From Pelotomaculum sp. (GTDB taxonomy: Bacteria; Bacillota; Desulfotomaculia; Desulfotomaculales; Pelotomaculaceae), in the NCBI GenBank assembly GCA_003489345.1, contig DNIT01000221.1:774-6085 (forward strand): a DNA stretch of 5,312 bases. The letters are read 5' to 3'. The notes below the pieces were generated by a model. The model did not search any database. It was not told where the DNA came from and saw only the letters and a list, made by a program, of their open reading frames with translations. This document shows, piece by piece, positions 1-5,312 of the stretch (positions are counted from its first letter, which is position 1; each line of letters starts with the position of its first letter). The translations under genes were made by a program, and so were the position numbers.

Positions 1-1940
1 AGCATATCTTTGACGATCAGCATATCGATGTCGTCGCCGCCAATGAAGCTGTTCTTCGCCCAGTCCGCATATCCCTCGTAATTGTTGCTGAAGCGGGGTT
101 CGACCTCCTCTTTGAAAAAGGCCCTGATTTTTTTCTTGTTTTCAGCGGTAAGCTCTTCACCTTCCTTAACATTTTCGGGCGATATCACCACCGCTGTTTT
201 TACCCCGCCAAGCTTCTTGATGGATTTATGCAGGTCAATGGCGGCCGGGCGGCAGGAGGACGCCACCATTGCTTTAAAGCCCTTTGGTTTGGCGAAACGA
301 ATAAAATGCTCATGAATGTCAAAAGCCACCATGTCGATACGCTGGCGTGTCTGGGACAGGGGCAAAAAGCGGCTCCACTTGCGCTTCATATCTTCCTGCC
401 GCTCATGATGCAACGGTGCGATGATGTATTTGAGGTAATCGTCTATCTTTTCGCCGGCCACGTCCTGGGGAATGATTCTGCCCTCGTATACCAGGGGAAC
501 GATCACACCGTCTTCAACCGCCCGATCAATGGGGTAACTGTCAATAAGGGGGCCAAACTTTTTATAAGTGTTGAACTTGTCTTTCTTGAGCAGAGGCGTG
601 CCGGTGAATCCGATTTTTATCGCGTTCGGCAGTACGTCAATCATCATGTTGTGCAGTTGGCCGTACTGGCTGCGGTGGCTCTCGTCCACCAGCAAGAAAA
701 TATTTTCGTCTTTGATCCTGACCCGGCTTTTTGCCGCCGCGTCGAACTTATGGACAAGGGTGGTAATGATCGTTTCGCCTTTGTTATGCAAAAGTGCAAT
801 CAGGCCCTTGCCGGTTTTGGCCCTGGTCGGGCTGAGCTGGGTCTTGGCAAAGTTATCCCGAAGCTGTTTATCCAGGTTGATCCGGTCGTTAACCAAAACA
901 AAACGGGGGTTTTTAATATCCGGATCGGCCAGGATCTTTTTAATCAGCATGACCATGGTCAGAGATTTACCGCTGCCCTGGGTATGCCAAATCACGCCGT
1001 TTTTGGTATTCTGGCCGTCTGCGCCTTTTATGCGCCGCATGGCTTTTTGAATACCGAAGTACTGCTGGTAGCGGGCAATCTTTTTGACGTTGCTATCATA
1101 CAGGGTGAAATGACGAATCAGTTCCAGCAGCCTCTCCCGGGAGAGCAGGGAGACAAGGGCCCGGTCCTGTTCCATAACCTGTCCGTCGGGGCTGACATTT
1201 TTGCATTTTCCCTGCTGCCATGGATAGTCTTTTTCCCGCCAGACACTAAAGTACTCGGCCAATGTGCCGCAGGTGCCGTATTTAACGGTGTTGGGGTGCA
1301 TGGCCAGGACGATCTGGGTAAATTTAAACAGATGGGGGATATATTCAGGCTGCCAGTTGCGGATGTTTTGGGCGACGCCCTGCTCCACATGGGCAGTGGA
1401 TTTTTTGCACTCGATCACCACCAGGGGCATACCGTTTACCAGCAGCACGACATCCGGCCTTACATATTTGCCGTTGGGGCGTTCTACGGAGAATTCATCG
1501 GTGACCTGCCAGATATTGTTTTCCGGCTGCTCCCAGTCAATGAATTTTAAGTCGAAGGATTGCCGGACACCGTCAAACAATTCCTCTTCATAGCTGCTGC
1601 CGGAGATAAGTAGGTCATAAATTGCCCTGCTTGCGGACATCAGTCCTGAAACAAGCGGCACATCGATATCATTGATGGCCTTGCCGATGGTACGGTCGGA
1701 AAAGGGCGTGCGCCTGCCTCTGTACACAAAAGACTGGCGGTGCAAAAACTCCCGCAGCACTTCGGGAAACAGAACATTGGAAAGCCGTCCCCGCAAGATT
1801 TCCGCATGGGAACGGGGTATGTATTGATAGCCTAATTTTTCCAGCACCTTAATGGCCCGGTTCTGGCTTTCAGGCCGTTCATCGAATATGGTATGGTCGG
1901 GCACCGGGTTCACCTCTATTGTCAGCTTGATTTCAGTCAT
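1..1940 (-). CDS. hsdR: Type I restriction enzyme R subunit HsdR (5' part, cut by window edge)
   Basis: This is the motor and nuclease subunit of a Type I restriction complex, which uses ATP to pull DNA past the M2S core and cuts unmethylated DNA far from the target. One open frame gives 646 codons. The N-terminal PD-(D/E)xK nuclease is visible as D163 (in RPDVV) followed by E177-C-K179. A superfamily 2 helicase follows: Walker A in WHTQGSGKS (G322-S326), motif Ia-like VLVNDRINLDKQL, DEAD/H box DESH (419-422), motif III in GFTGTP (444-449), then VPLVYEGR near 481-488. The frame leaves the window at IVKDM, just where helicase motifs V and VI should follow. Known HsdR proteins are about 1000 residues, so roughly 60% is present. 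The ATG at 1940 is the only plausible start: no ATG, GTG or TTG lies between it and an upstream in-frame TAG. Its ribosome site is weak (AGGG, 4 bases away). HsdR lies 119 bases after hsdS, so co-transcription is likely. Confidence 0.97.
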   Translation of the reverse strand, partial: MTEIKLTIEVNPVPDHTIFDERPESQNRAIKVLEKLGYQYIPRSHAEILRGRLSNVLFPEVLREFLHRQSFVYRGRRTPFSDRTIGKAINDIDVPLVSGLMSASRAIYDLLISGSSYEEELFDGVRQSFDLKFIDWEQPENNIWQVTDEFSVERPNGKYVRPDVVLLVNGMPLVVIECKKSTAHVEQGVAQNIRNWQPEYIPHLFKFTQIVLAMHPNTVKYGTCGTLAEYFSVWREKDYPWQQGKCKNVSPDGQVMEQDRALVSLLSRERLLELIRHFTLYDSNVKKIARYQQYFGIQKAMRRIKGADGQNTKNGVIWHTQGSGKSLTMVMLIKKILADPDIKNPRFVLVNDRINLDKQLRDNFAKTQLSPTRAKTGKGLIALLHNKGETIITTLVHKFDAAAKSRVRIKDENIFLLVDESHRSQYGQLHNMMIDVLPNAIKIGFTGTPLLKKDKFNTYKKFGPLIDSYPIDRAVEDGVIVPLVYEGRIIPQDVAGEKIDDYLKYIIAPLHHERQEDMKRKWSRFLPLSQTRQRIDMVAFDIHEHFIRFAKPKGFKAMVASSCRPAAIDLHKSIKKLGGVKTAVVISPENVKEGEELTAENKKKIRAFFKEEVEPRFSNNYEGYADWAKNSFIGGDDIDMLIVKDM

Positions 1941-2059
1941 TGCGCCCTGCGCCGTTTTGGCGCCACGGCAGCGGCAACTTCTTTTACAGTATCTATCTGC
2001 AAAAAACTACTGTTTTTCAATGGCAAATAGCATACAGATTTTTATGTCTCCGGCTATGT
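1941..2059 (-). other. hsdS-hsdR intergenic gap
   Basis: This 119-base gap shows no open frame of note and no convincing promoter or intrinsic terminator, which favours hsdR being read from the same transcript as hsdS. It contains a 6-base inverted repeat (ACAGTA at 1986-1991 with TACTGT at 2008-2013, 16-base spacer) and a short GC-rich hairpin next to the hsdR start, listed separately. Confidence 0.6.
1949..1963 (-). promoter_or_regulatory. Small GC-rich hairpin directly upstream of hsdR ribosome site
   Basis: GCGCC and GGCGC form a 5-base-pair perfect stem with a 5-base loop (AAAAC on the mRNA strand). It ends 8 bases before the hsdR ATG, right beside the weak AGGG ribosome site. The position would allow it to damp translation of the nuclease subunit, but that role is inferred from position alone and the stem is short. 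Confidence 0.3.
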
Positions 2060-3304
2060 TTACCCCTCCTGCGCATTGACTCTGACCCTTCCTGTCAAAA
2101 GCAGCTGCATCAGGGTTTTTTTCTGTTTTTGTAGTTCCTCAAGATGCTTTTCGTGCAAGTCAATTTCACTGTCCGCAAGCGATAAAATTTCAGCGATGGC
2201 AGTTTGCTCAGGAAAAGAAGGGCAGTCAAAATAAAGTTGATAAACATCGTCATGATTCAACACCGGATAGTTTGTACCGATTAAACATTGATTAATTTGA
2301 TGAATAACACCATCAGAAAAAAGAGCATGGTAAATAAATTTTGGACAAATACCTTCTTTTGCCCGTATTACAGCAAAACCAGTTGAACAAACATAATTGT
2401 TATGTTCCTTGTTGATATAAGCAAATCCAAGCAAATATGGCCTTATAGTAGACAAAAGAATATCGTCTTTCTTAAATAAGCGCCTTGCTCTTAAGGGTAA
2501 TTCCCCAAATTTTACTGAAAGTGTTGGATATGTAATCTTTCCCCTATCGACACTGGATAAATCGATATACCAAAACCTAAAGTCTGATTGGGTATTTTCG
2601 CTTAGTACAGTATCATTAATAGTGCAAACATCCCCCAGTCTTACCCTTTGCCACTGCTCTGTAAAGCCGGGGAGGCGCTTTCCTCCTGTCAGCAGATTCT
2701 GCATCAGCCAATGTTTCTGCCGCTTTTTCTCGGCGATAAGCTGTTCTTCTAATGCGATGGCGTGATCCCAGGTGGAGAGGACTTTAACAATTCTTTGTTG
2801 TTCTTGAATACTTGAAGGTATACAGACCAGGGTTTTATTCAATTCATCCTGGCTGAGGGTCTTATTTCTCCCTGCTCCGCCGGGTGAGGCCAATTCAAGA
2901 AGATGCCTGCCGAAGGGTGTCAAAAAAAACCTCAGTAAATAGTCTAACTCCACATTTCCCTTTGACTGCCACATCGGGAATCTGTGCGAAGCAATCATTC
3001 CTTTTTCATGGGTTGTAGTGATTCCTACGGCTTGCTCCCAGGCAAAAACAATATTCATAATGAGACAGTCCGTCTTAACCCAAAAAACGGATTTATTCCC
3101 CAGGTCGCTTCCTGTAACGGGTTCTTTATGAAACAGACCTTTTCCATGAGAACGGATACCTATTTCCCGGTATTCCCGCTCAGGAACGACTTCTACGGGC
3201 TTTACCACCCTTTTGAGCAGCTCGCCCAATTCAGTTCTGATCCAGTCCTCCGGGTAACTTGCGTAATGCCTCCTTATGATAGAATATTTGTTATTGCTTT
3301 GCAT
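2060..3304 (-). CDS. hsdS: Type I restriction-modification specificity subunit HsdS
   Basis: HsdS recognises the bipartite DNA target and scaffolds two HsdM and two HsdR subunits. The 414-residue protein has the usual two-fold plan: target recognition domain 1 (about 19-165, beginning YPEDWIRTELGELL), central conserved region (about 166-210), domain 2 (about 216-365, beginning EQWQRVRLGDVC) and C-terminal conserved region (about 366-408). The two conserved regions are recognisable internal repeats: QEQQRIVKVLSTWDHAI...LMQNLLTGGKR against PEQTAIAEILSLADSEI...LMQLLLTGRVR. These form the antiparallel coiled coils of the family. The start is placed at ATG 3304 because AAAGGAG (3311-3317) sits 6 bases before it. 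A longer form from ATG 3325 (421 residues) would put that ribosome site inside the gene and has no good site of its own. The second recognition domain is far richer in A+T (about 35% GC) than the conserved region beside it. Full length with no frameshift, so probably functional; the target sequence cannot be read from the protein. Confidence 0.96.
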   Translation of the reverse strand: MQSNNKYSIIRRHYASYPEDWIRTELGELLKRVVKPVEVVPEREYREIGIRSHGKGLFHKEPVTGSDLGNKSVFWVKTDCLIMNIVFAWEQAVGITTTHEKGMIASHRFPMWQSKGNVELDYLLRFFLTPFGRHLLELASPGGAGRNKTLSQDELNKTLVCIPSSIQEQQRIVKVLSTWDHAIALEEQLIAEKKRQKHWLMQNLLTGGKRLPGFTEQWQRVRLGDVCTINDTVLSENTQSDFRFWYIDLSSVDRGKITYPTLSVKFGELPLRARRLFKKDDILLSTIRPYLLGFAYINKEHNNYVCSTGFAVIRAKEGICPKFIYHALFSDGVIHQINQCLIGTNYPVLNHDDVYQLYFDCPSFPEQTAIAEILSLADSEIDLHEKHLEELQKQKKTLMQLLLTGRVRVNAQEG

Positions 3305-3310
3305 AATCGT

Positions 3311-3317
3311 CTCCTTT
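3311..3317 (-). promoter_or_regulatory. Strong ribosome binding site deciding the hsdS start
   Basis: AAAGGAG on the minus strand matches the Shine-Dalgarno consensus and lies 6 bases before ATG 3304. The upstream in-frame ATG at 3325 has only AGGAAG, about 17 bases away. This favours the 414-residue form of HsdS. Confidence 0.75.
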
Positions 3318-3492
3318 GGATTCATGCCGTTGCGCCGTTCTTCCTGTATTATGTTAGCTGATTTTTTCTATAATTGCGAGACTTTTGTATTTTGGAGCCC
3401 GTGTTGGAGCAGCATTTTGCACAATGAAACACAGGCATAGCAAGAAAGCCAATATCCCTCCATCCCACGTTTGGCGTCTTTTGCAGGATCGA

Positions 3493-3518
3493 TCAGTTTG
3501 CTGACGTCAGCAAACTGA
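3493..3518. repeat. Perfect 26-base palindrome between hsdM and hsdS
   Basis: The half-site TCAGTTTGCTGAC is followed without a gap by its exact reverse complement, centred between 3505 and 3506; the symmetry stops at 3492/3519. As DNA it has the shape of a dimeric regulator operator. As RNA it can fold into an 11-base-pair stem with an ACGU tetraloop. No U-run follows on either strand, so it is not a standard intrinsic terminator. It could attenuate or stabilise the transcript between the methylase and specificity genes, or bind a regulator; neither role is shown by the sequence. Confidence 0.8.
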
Positions 3519-3572
3519 ACATCGACTTTAAACCGCTGTCGGCGTAGGCTGTACGGCTTTTTGATCGTACTT

Positions 3573-3584
3573 GCAAAATTTTGC
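3573..3584. repeat. 12-base perfect palindrome GCAAAATTTTGC
   Basis: A second, shorter self-complementary site lies 24 bases beyond the hsdM stop codon in the transcript. AT-rich palindromes of this length arise by chance fairly often. It is recorded because it shares a short gap with the 26-base palindrome. Confidence 0.45.
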
Positions 3585-3608
3585 CATCGTGTTGTTTTTG
3601 GATACGGC

Positions 3609-5195
3609 TTACAATCCCAGCTCCTTAAGATATTTGGCCATCTGTGCTTCAACTTCGGCAAGTTCCTTTTGGATATTTGCGATATTTGTTTTTACCTCCT
3701 CAATATCCACCAGGGCTTCTTCCGCAAAAGTATCCACATAGCGAGGAATGTTCAAGTTGTAGCCATTGGCTTTGATCTCGTCAAGGGTTGCCACCCGGGC
3801 AAATTTATCAATATCCGTCCTGTTGTGATAGGCGCTGACGATATCCTCGATGTGCTTTGGCTCGAGACGGTTTTGGTTCTTATCTTTTCGGTAGCGGAGG
3901 GCGCCGTTTTCATCCCGGCCGGAAGCGTCAATGAAAAGCACGTCGTCACGGTTGCGGTTTTTTTTGAAAACTACGATGCAGGCCGGAATACTGGTGCCGT
4001 AAAACAAGTTGGCGGGCAGCCCGATCACCGCGTCCAGTAAATTCTTTTCGACGACGTTGTGCCTGATCCTGCCTTCCGAAGCGCCTCTGAACAAAACGCC
4101 GTGGGGAGCCACCGCGGCAATCCTGCCGCCGCTTTTGAGACTGGCGATCATATGCAGCAAAAACGCCCAGTCCCCTTTGCTGGCAGGGGGTACGCCCCAA
4201 TCAAAGCGATGGTATTTATCAAGGGACGCCTCCATCTTGAATTCTTTGCCTTTGCCGGACATTGCCCCGCCGGTGTTAAAACCGGCCGCCCATTTGTCCT
4301 GGGAAAAAGGCATGTTGGCCACAATCACATCGAACTGCATAAGGTTGCCGTCGGGATCCAGGTGCAGGGGATTGACCAGGGTATCGCCCCAAAGGATCTT
4401 GGCGTCCAGGATATCATGGAGGAACATGTTCATTTTCGCCATGGACCAGGAGGATCCGTTCATTTCTTGACCATATAAGGCCAGTTTTTTGATCGCGTTG
4501 TTTTCCTTGGCCTGGGCGGTCTTTCCGGTTTTTATGAGCAGGGAGCCGGAACCGCAGGTGGGGTCGTACATGGTATCGCTTATTTTGGGATCGACAATAC
4601 GCGCCATGAGTTCCGACACCTCGGAAGGCGTGAAGAAGGAGCCGGCTTTTTTCCCGGCCTGGCCGGCAAATTCGCCGATCATATATTCGTAGGCGTCTCC
4701 TATGGTATCTGCGGGAACCTTGCCTTCCTCCGGCTGGATCGATGAAGGACGCAAATCAAGGGACACAAAGTCCTCCAAAAGTTCCCGCAAGCGGGTATTT
4801 TTTTGCTTGTGATTACCCAGCATGGCTTCACTGTTAAAGTCTATATTTCTGAATACGCCCGCAAATAATGAGGGATTATCATCTTCTATGCCGCGTAAGG
4901 CCACATTGATGAGTTCCCCTAGATTATCGTTATATCTGTTGTTATAAAGCCAGTCGAAACTGTGCTCTTCCCTGATCACAAACGGGAGTCTGTCGATGGC
5001 CCTTTGCAGCCGTACGGGATTTTCGTATGTTCTTTTCAAGTTGTCGACCTTTTCTAAATAGGTGTCGCTTAGATATTTAACAAACAGCATGGGCAATATG
5101 TAATCTTTATAATTCGCCGCGTCTATAGCTCCCCTGAATGTATTCGCGCCTCTCCAAAGAGCGGCCTCAATATCTTTTCTGGTAGTCGCCATCAT
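3609..5195 (-). CDS. hsdM: Type I restriction-modification DNA methyltransferase HsdM
   Basis: HsdM transfers a methyl group from S-adenosylmethionine to N6 of adenine in the target chosen by HsdS, as an M2S complex. The 528-residue protein shows the family order: an N-terminal helical HsdM domain (about 6-145, with IEAALWRGANTFRG and YKDYILPMLFVKYLSD), then the N6-adenine methylase domain. In the latter are the AGSFFTP cofactor motif (184-190), motif I DPTCGSGSLL (211-220), the catalytic motif IV position NMPF (294-297), LPANLFYGTSIPACIVVFKK (393-412) and the C-terminal NIPRY (482-486). The tail (about 495-525) looks like a coiled coil. NMPF differs from the usual N-P-P-F/Y at its second position. 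ATG 5195 is chosen because GAGGGGG lies 5 bases upstream; the adjacent ATG 5192 is equally possible. ATG 5213 (534 residues) lacks a ribosome site. It is the first gene of the M-S-R series and is full length for the family. Confidence 0.97.
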   Translation of the reverse strand: MMATTRKDIEAALWRGANTFRGAIDAANYKDYILPMLFVKYLSDTYLEKVDNLKRTYENPVRLQRAIDRLPFVIREEHSFDWLYNNRYNDNLGELINVALRGIEDDNPSLFAGVFRNIDFNSEAMLGNHKQKNTRLRELLEDFVSLDLRPSSIQPEEGKVPADTIGDAYEYMIGEFAGQAGKKAGSFFTPSEVSELMARIVDPKISDTMYDPTCGSGSLLIKTGKTAQAKENNAIKKLALYGQEMNGSSWSMAKMNMFLHDILDAKILWGDTLVNPLHLDPDGNLMQFDVIVANMPFSQDKWAAGFNTGGAMSGKGKEFKMEASLDKYHRFDWGVPPASKGDWAFLLHMIASLKSGGRIAAVAPHGVLFRGASEGRIRHNVVEKNLLDAVIGLPANLFYGTSIPACIVVFKKNRNRDDVLFIDASGRDENGALRYRKDKNQNRLEPKHIEDIVSAYHNRTDIDKFARVATLDEIKANGYNLNIPRYVDTFAEEALVDIEEVKTNIANIQKELAEVEAQMAKYLKELGL

Positions 5196-5310
5196 TCTGT
5201 CCCCCTCGGGCATTTTTTTCTGTAATATTCTTTATGGCGGCAGCCATAAGCCTTTGATCTTCAGCAATCAAGTTGAGCATCAGCTGTTTTCGTTTTTTGC
5301 ATAGCAGCCA
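5167..5310 (-). CDS. Possible 3' end of an upstream gene overlapping hsdM
   Basis: One minus-strand frame is open from the window edge to a TGA at 5167-5169, giving 47 residues rich in charged and helix-forming residues (part reads LNLIAEDQRLMAAAIKNITE). The other two minus-strand frames are closed upstream of hsdM. If real, it would overlap the hsdM start by 29 bases, an arrangement that suggests translational coupling and an operon beginning outside the window. I do not recognise a family. A 47-codon open stretch at an edge is not rare by chance, so this is a weak call. Confidence 0.3.
   Translation of the reverse strand, partial: WLLCKKRKQLMLNLIAEDQRLMAAAIKNITEKNARGGQNDGDYQKRY
5201..5207 (-). 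promoter_or_regulatory. Ribosome binding site deciding the hsdM start
   Basis: GAGGGGG on the minus strand sits 5 bases before the tandem ATG-ATG at 5195 and 5192. It falls inside the reading frame if the upstream ATG at 5213 is used, and that ATG is preceded only by an A-rich run. This favours the 528-residue form. Confidence 0.7.
5232..5249 (-). promoter_or_regulatory. Inverted repeat upstream of hsdM
   Basis: TTATGGC and GCCATAA form a perfect 7-base-pair stem with a 4-base spacer, ending 36 bases before the hsdM ATG. It could be a small operator or a leader hairpin for hsdM. It has no following U-run, so it is not a terminator. It may equally be incidental within the possible upstream coding frame. 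Confidence 0.35.
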
Positions 5311-5312
5311 CA

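Larger units (their letters stand above)
3305..3608 (-). other. Long hsdM-hsdS intergenic gap, no convincing gene
   Basis: About 300 bases separate the hsdM stop from the chosen hsdS start, whereas these genes commonly overlap or nearly touch. One minus-strand frame stays open from within the hsdM tail to 3368 (97 residues if begun at a TTG at 3661, ending KVSQL). It has no ribosome site, no family signature and a basic, patchy composition, so I do not call it a gene. The gap holds a perfect 26-base palindrome (3493-3518) and a 12-base palindrome (3573-3584). CATAAT upstream of hsdS resembles a -10 box, but no good -35 stands at the right distance, so a separate hsdS promoter is possible but unproven. 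It could be the worn remnant of an inserted gene or element. Confidence 0.55.

Noticed and set aside
228..1550. A 440-codon open frame on the plus strand
   Set aside because: It lies wholly antisense to hsdR, whose minus-strand frame carries the nuclease, Walker A, DESH and GFTGTP motifs in order. The plus-strand translation has no recognisable domain; it is a shadow of GC-biased codons.
1941..2059. Separate hsdR promoter (TTGAAA with a downstream GATAGA)
   Set aside because: The -10 match is only three of six bases at 17-base spacing, so it does not stand out from the AT-rich background.
2060..3304. Invertible or duplicated hsdS cassettes giving specificity switching
   Set aside because: Only one hsdS is present in the window, with no second partial copy, recombinase gene or matching inverted repeats around it.
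3552..3610. 8-base direct repeat TACGGCTT (3552-3559 and 3603-3610) as element ends
   Set aside because: Too short and too close together to be target-site duplication of a plausible element; likely chance.
3368..3661. A 97-codon minus-strand frame after hsdM as a small gene
   Set aside because: Its only full-length start is a TTG inside hsdM without a ribosome site, and the protein shows no recognisable domain. Kept as a finding about the gap, not as a gene.
3561..4478. Plus-strand open frames of 139-159 codons
   Set aside because: They are antisense to the clearly coding hsdM 3' half and its tail, and show no family motifs.
1..5312. CRISPR array, tRNA or rRNA genes
   Set aside because: No spaced direct repeats and no tRNA- or rRNA-like sequence were seen on either strand.

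Overview
The window carries one operon-like cluster, read entirely on the minus strand, that encodes a classical Type I restriction-modification system. In transcription order (right to left) it holds hsdM (DNA N6-adenine methyltransferase), hsdS (two-domain DNA specificity subunit) and the first roughly 646 codons of hsdR (ATP-dependent translocase/endonuclease), which runs off the left edge. All three genes are intact within the window, with no frameshift or internal stop. The right edge may hold the 3' end of a further gene upstream of hsdM.

Organism: the DNA is bacterial-type (short intergenic gaps, Shine-Dalgarno sites AAAGGAG before hsdS and GAGGGGG before hsdM). Hand-counted GC is about 58% in a 240-base sample of hsdM, about 52% in a sample of hsdR, about 45% in the first target-recognition domain of hsdS and about 35% in the second. 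This mosaic fits a horizontally mobile defence locus, but nothing here identifies a genus.

Layout, right to left: 5312-5167 possible gene end overlapping hsdM; 5195-3609 hsdM; 3608-3305 an unusually long hsdM-hsdS gap with no convincing gene but with a perfect 26-base palindrome; 3304-2060 hsdS; 2059-1941 a short gap; 1940-1 hsdR (5' part).

How they work together: HsdS chooses a bipartite target through its two recognition domains. Two HsdM plus one HsdS form the methyltransferase that marks host DNA. Adding HsdR gives the complex that translocates on and cleaves unmethylated DNA. The system class is well known. The points worth a second look are the mosaic specificity subunit, the structured hsdM-hsdS gap, and an NMPF variant of the usual N-P-P-F/Y catalytic motif of HsdM. 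I saw no evidence of a wholly new system.
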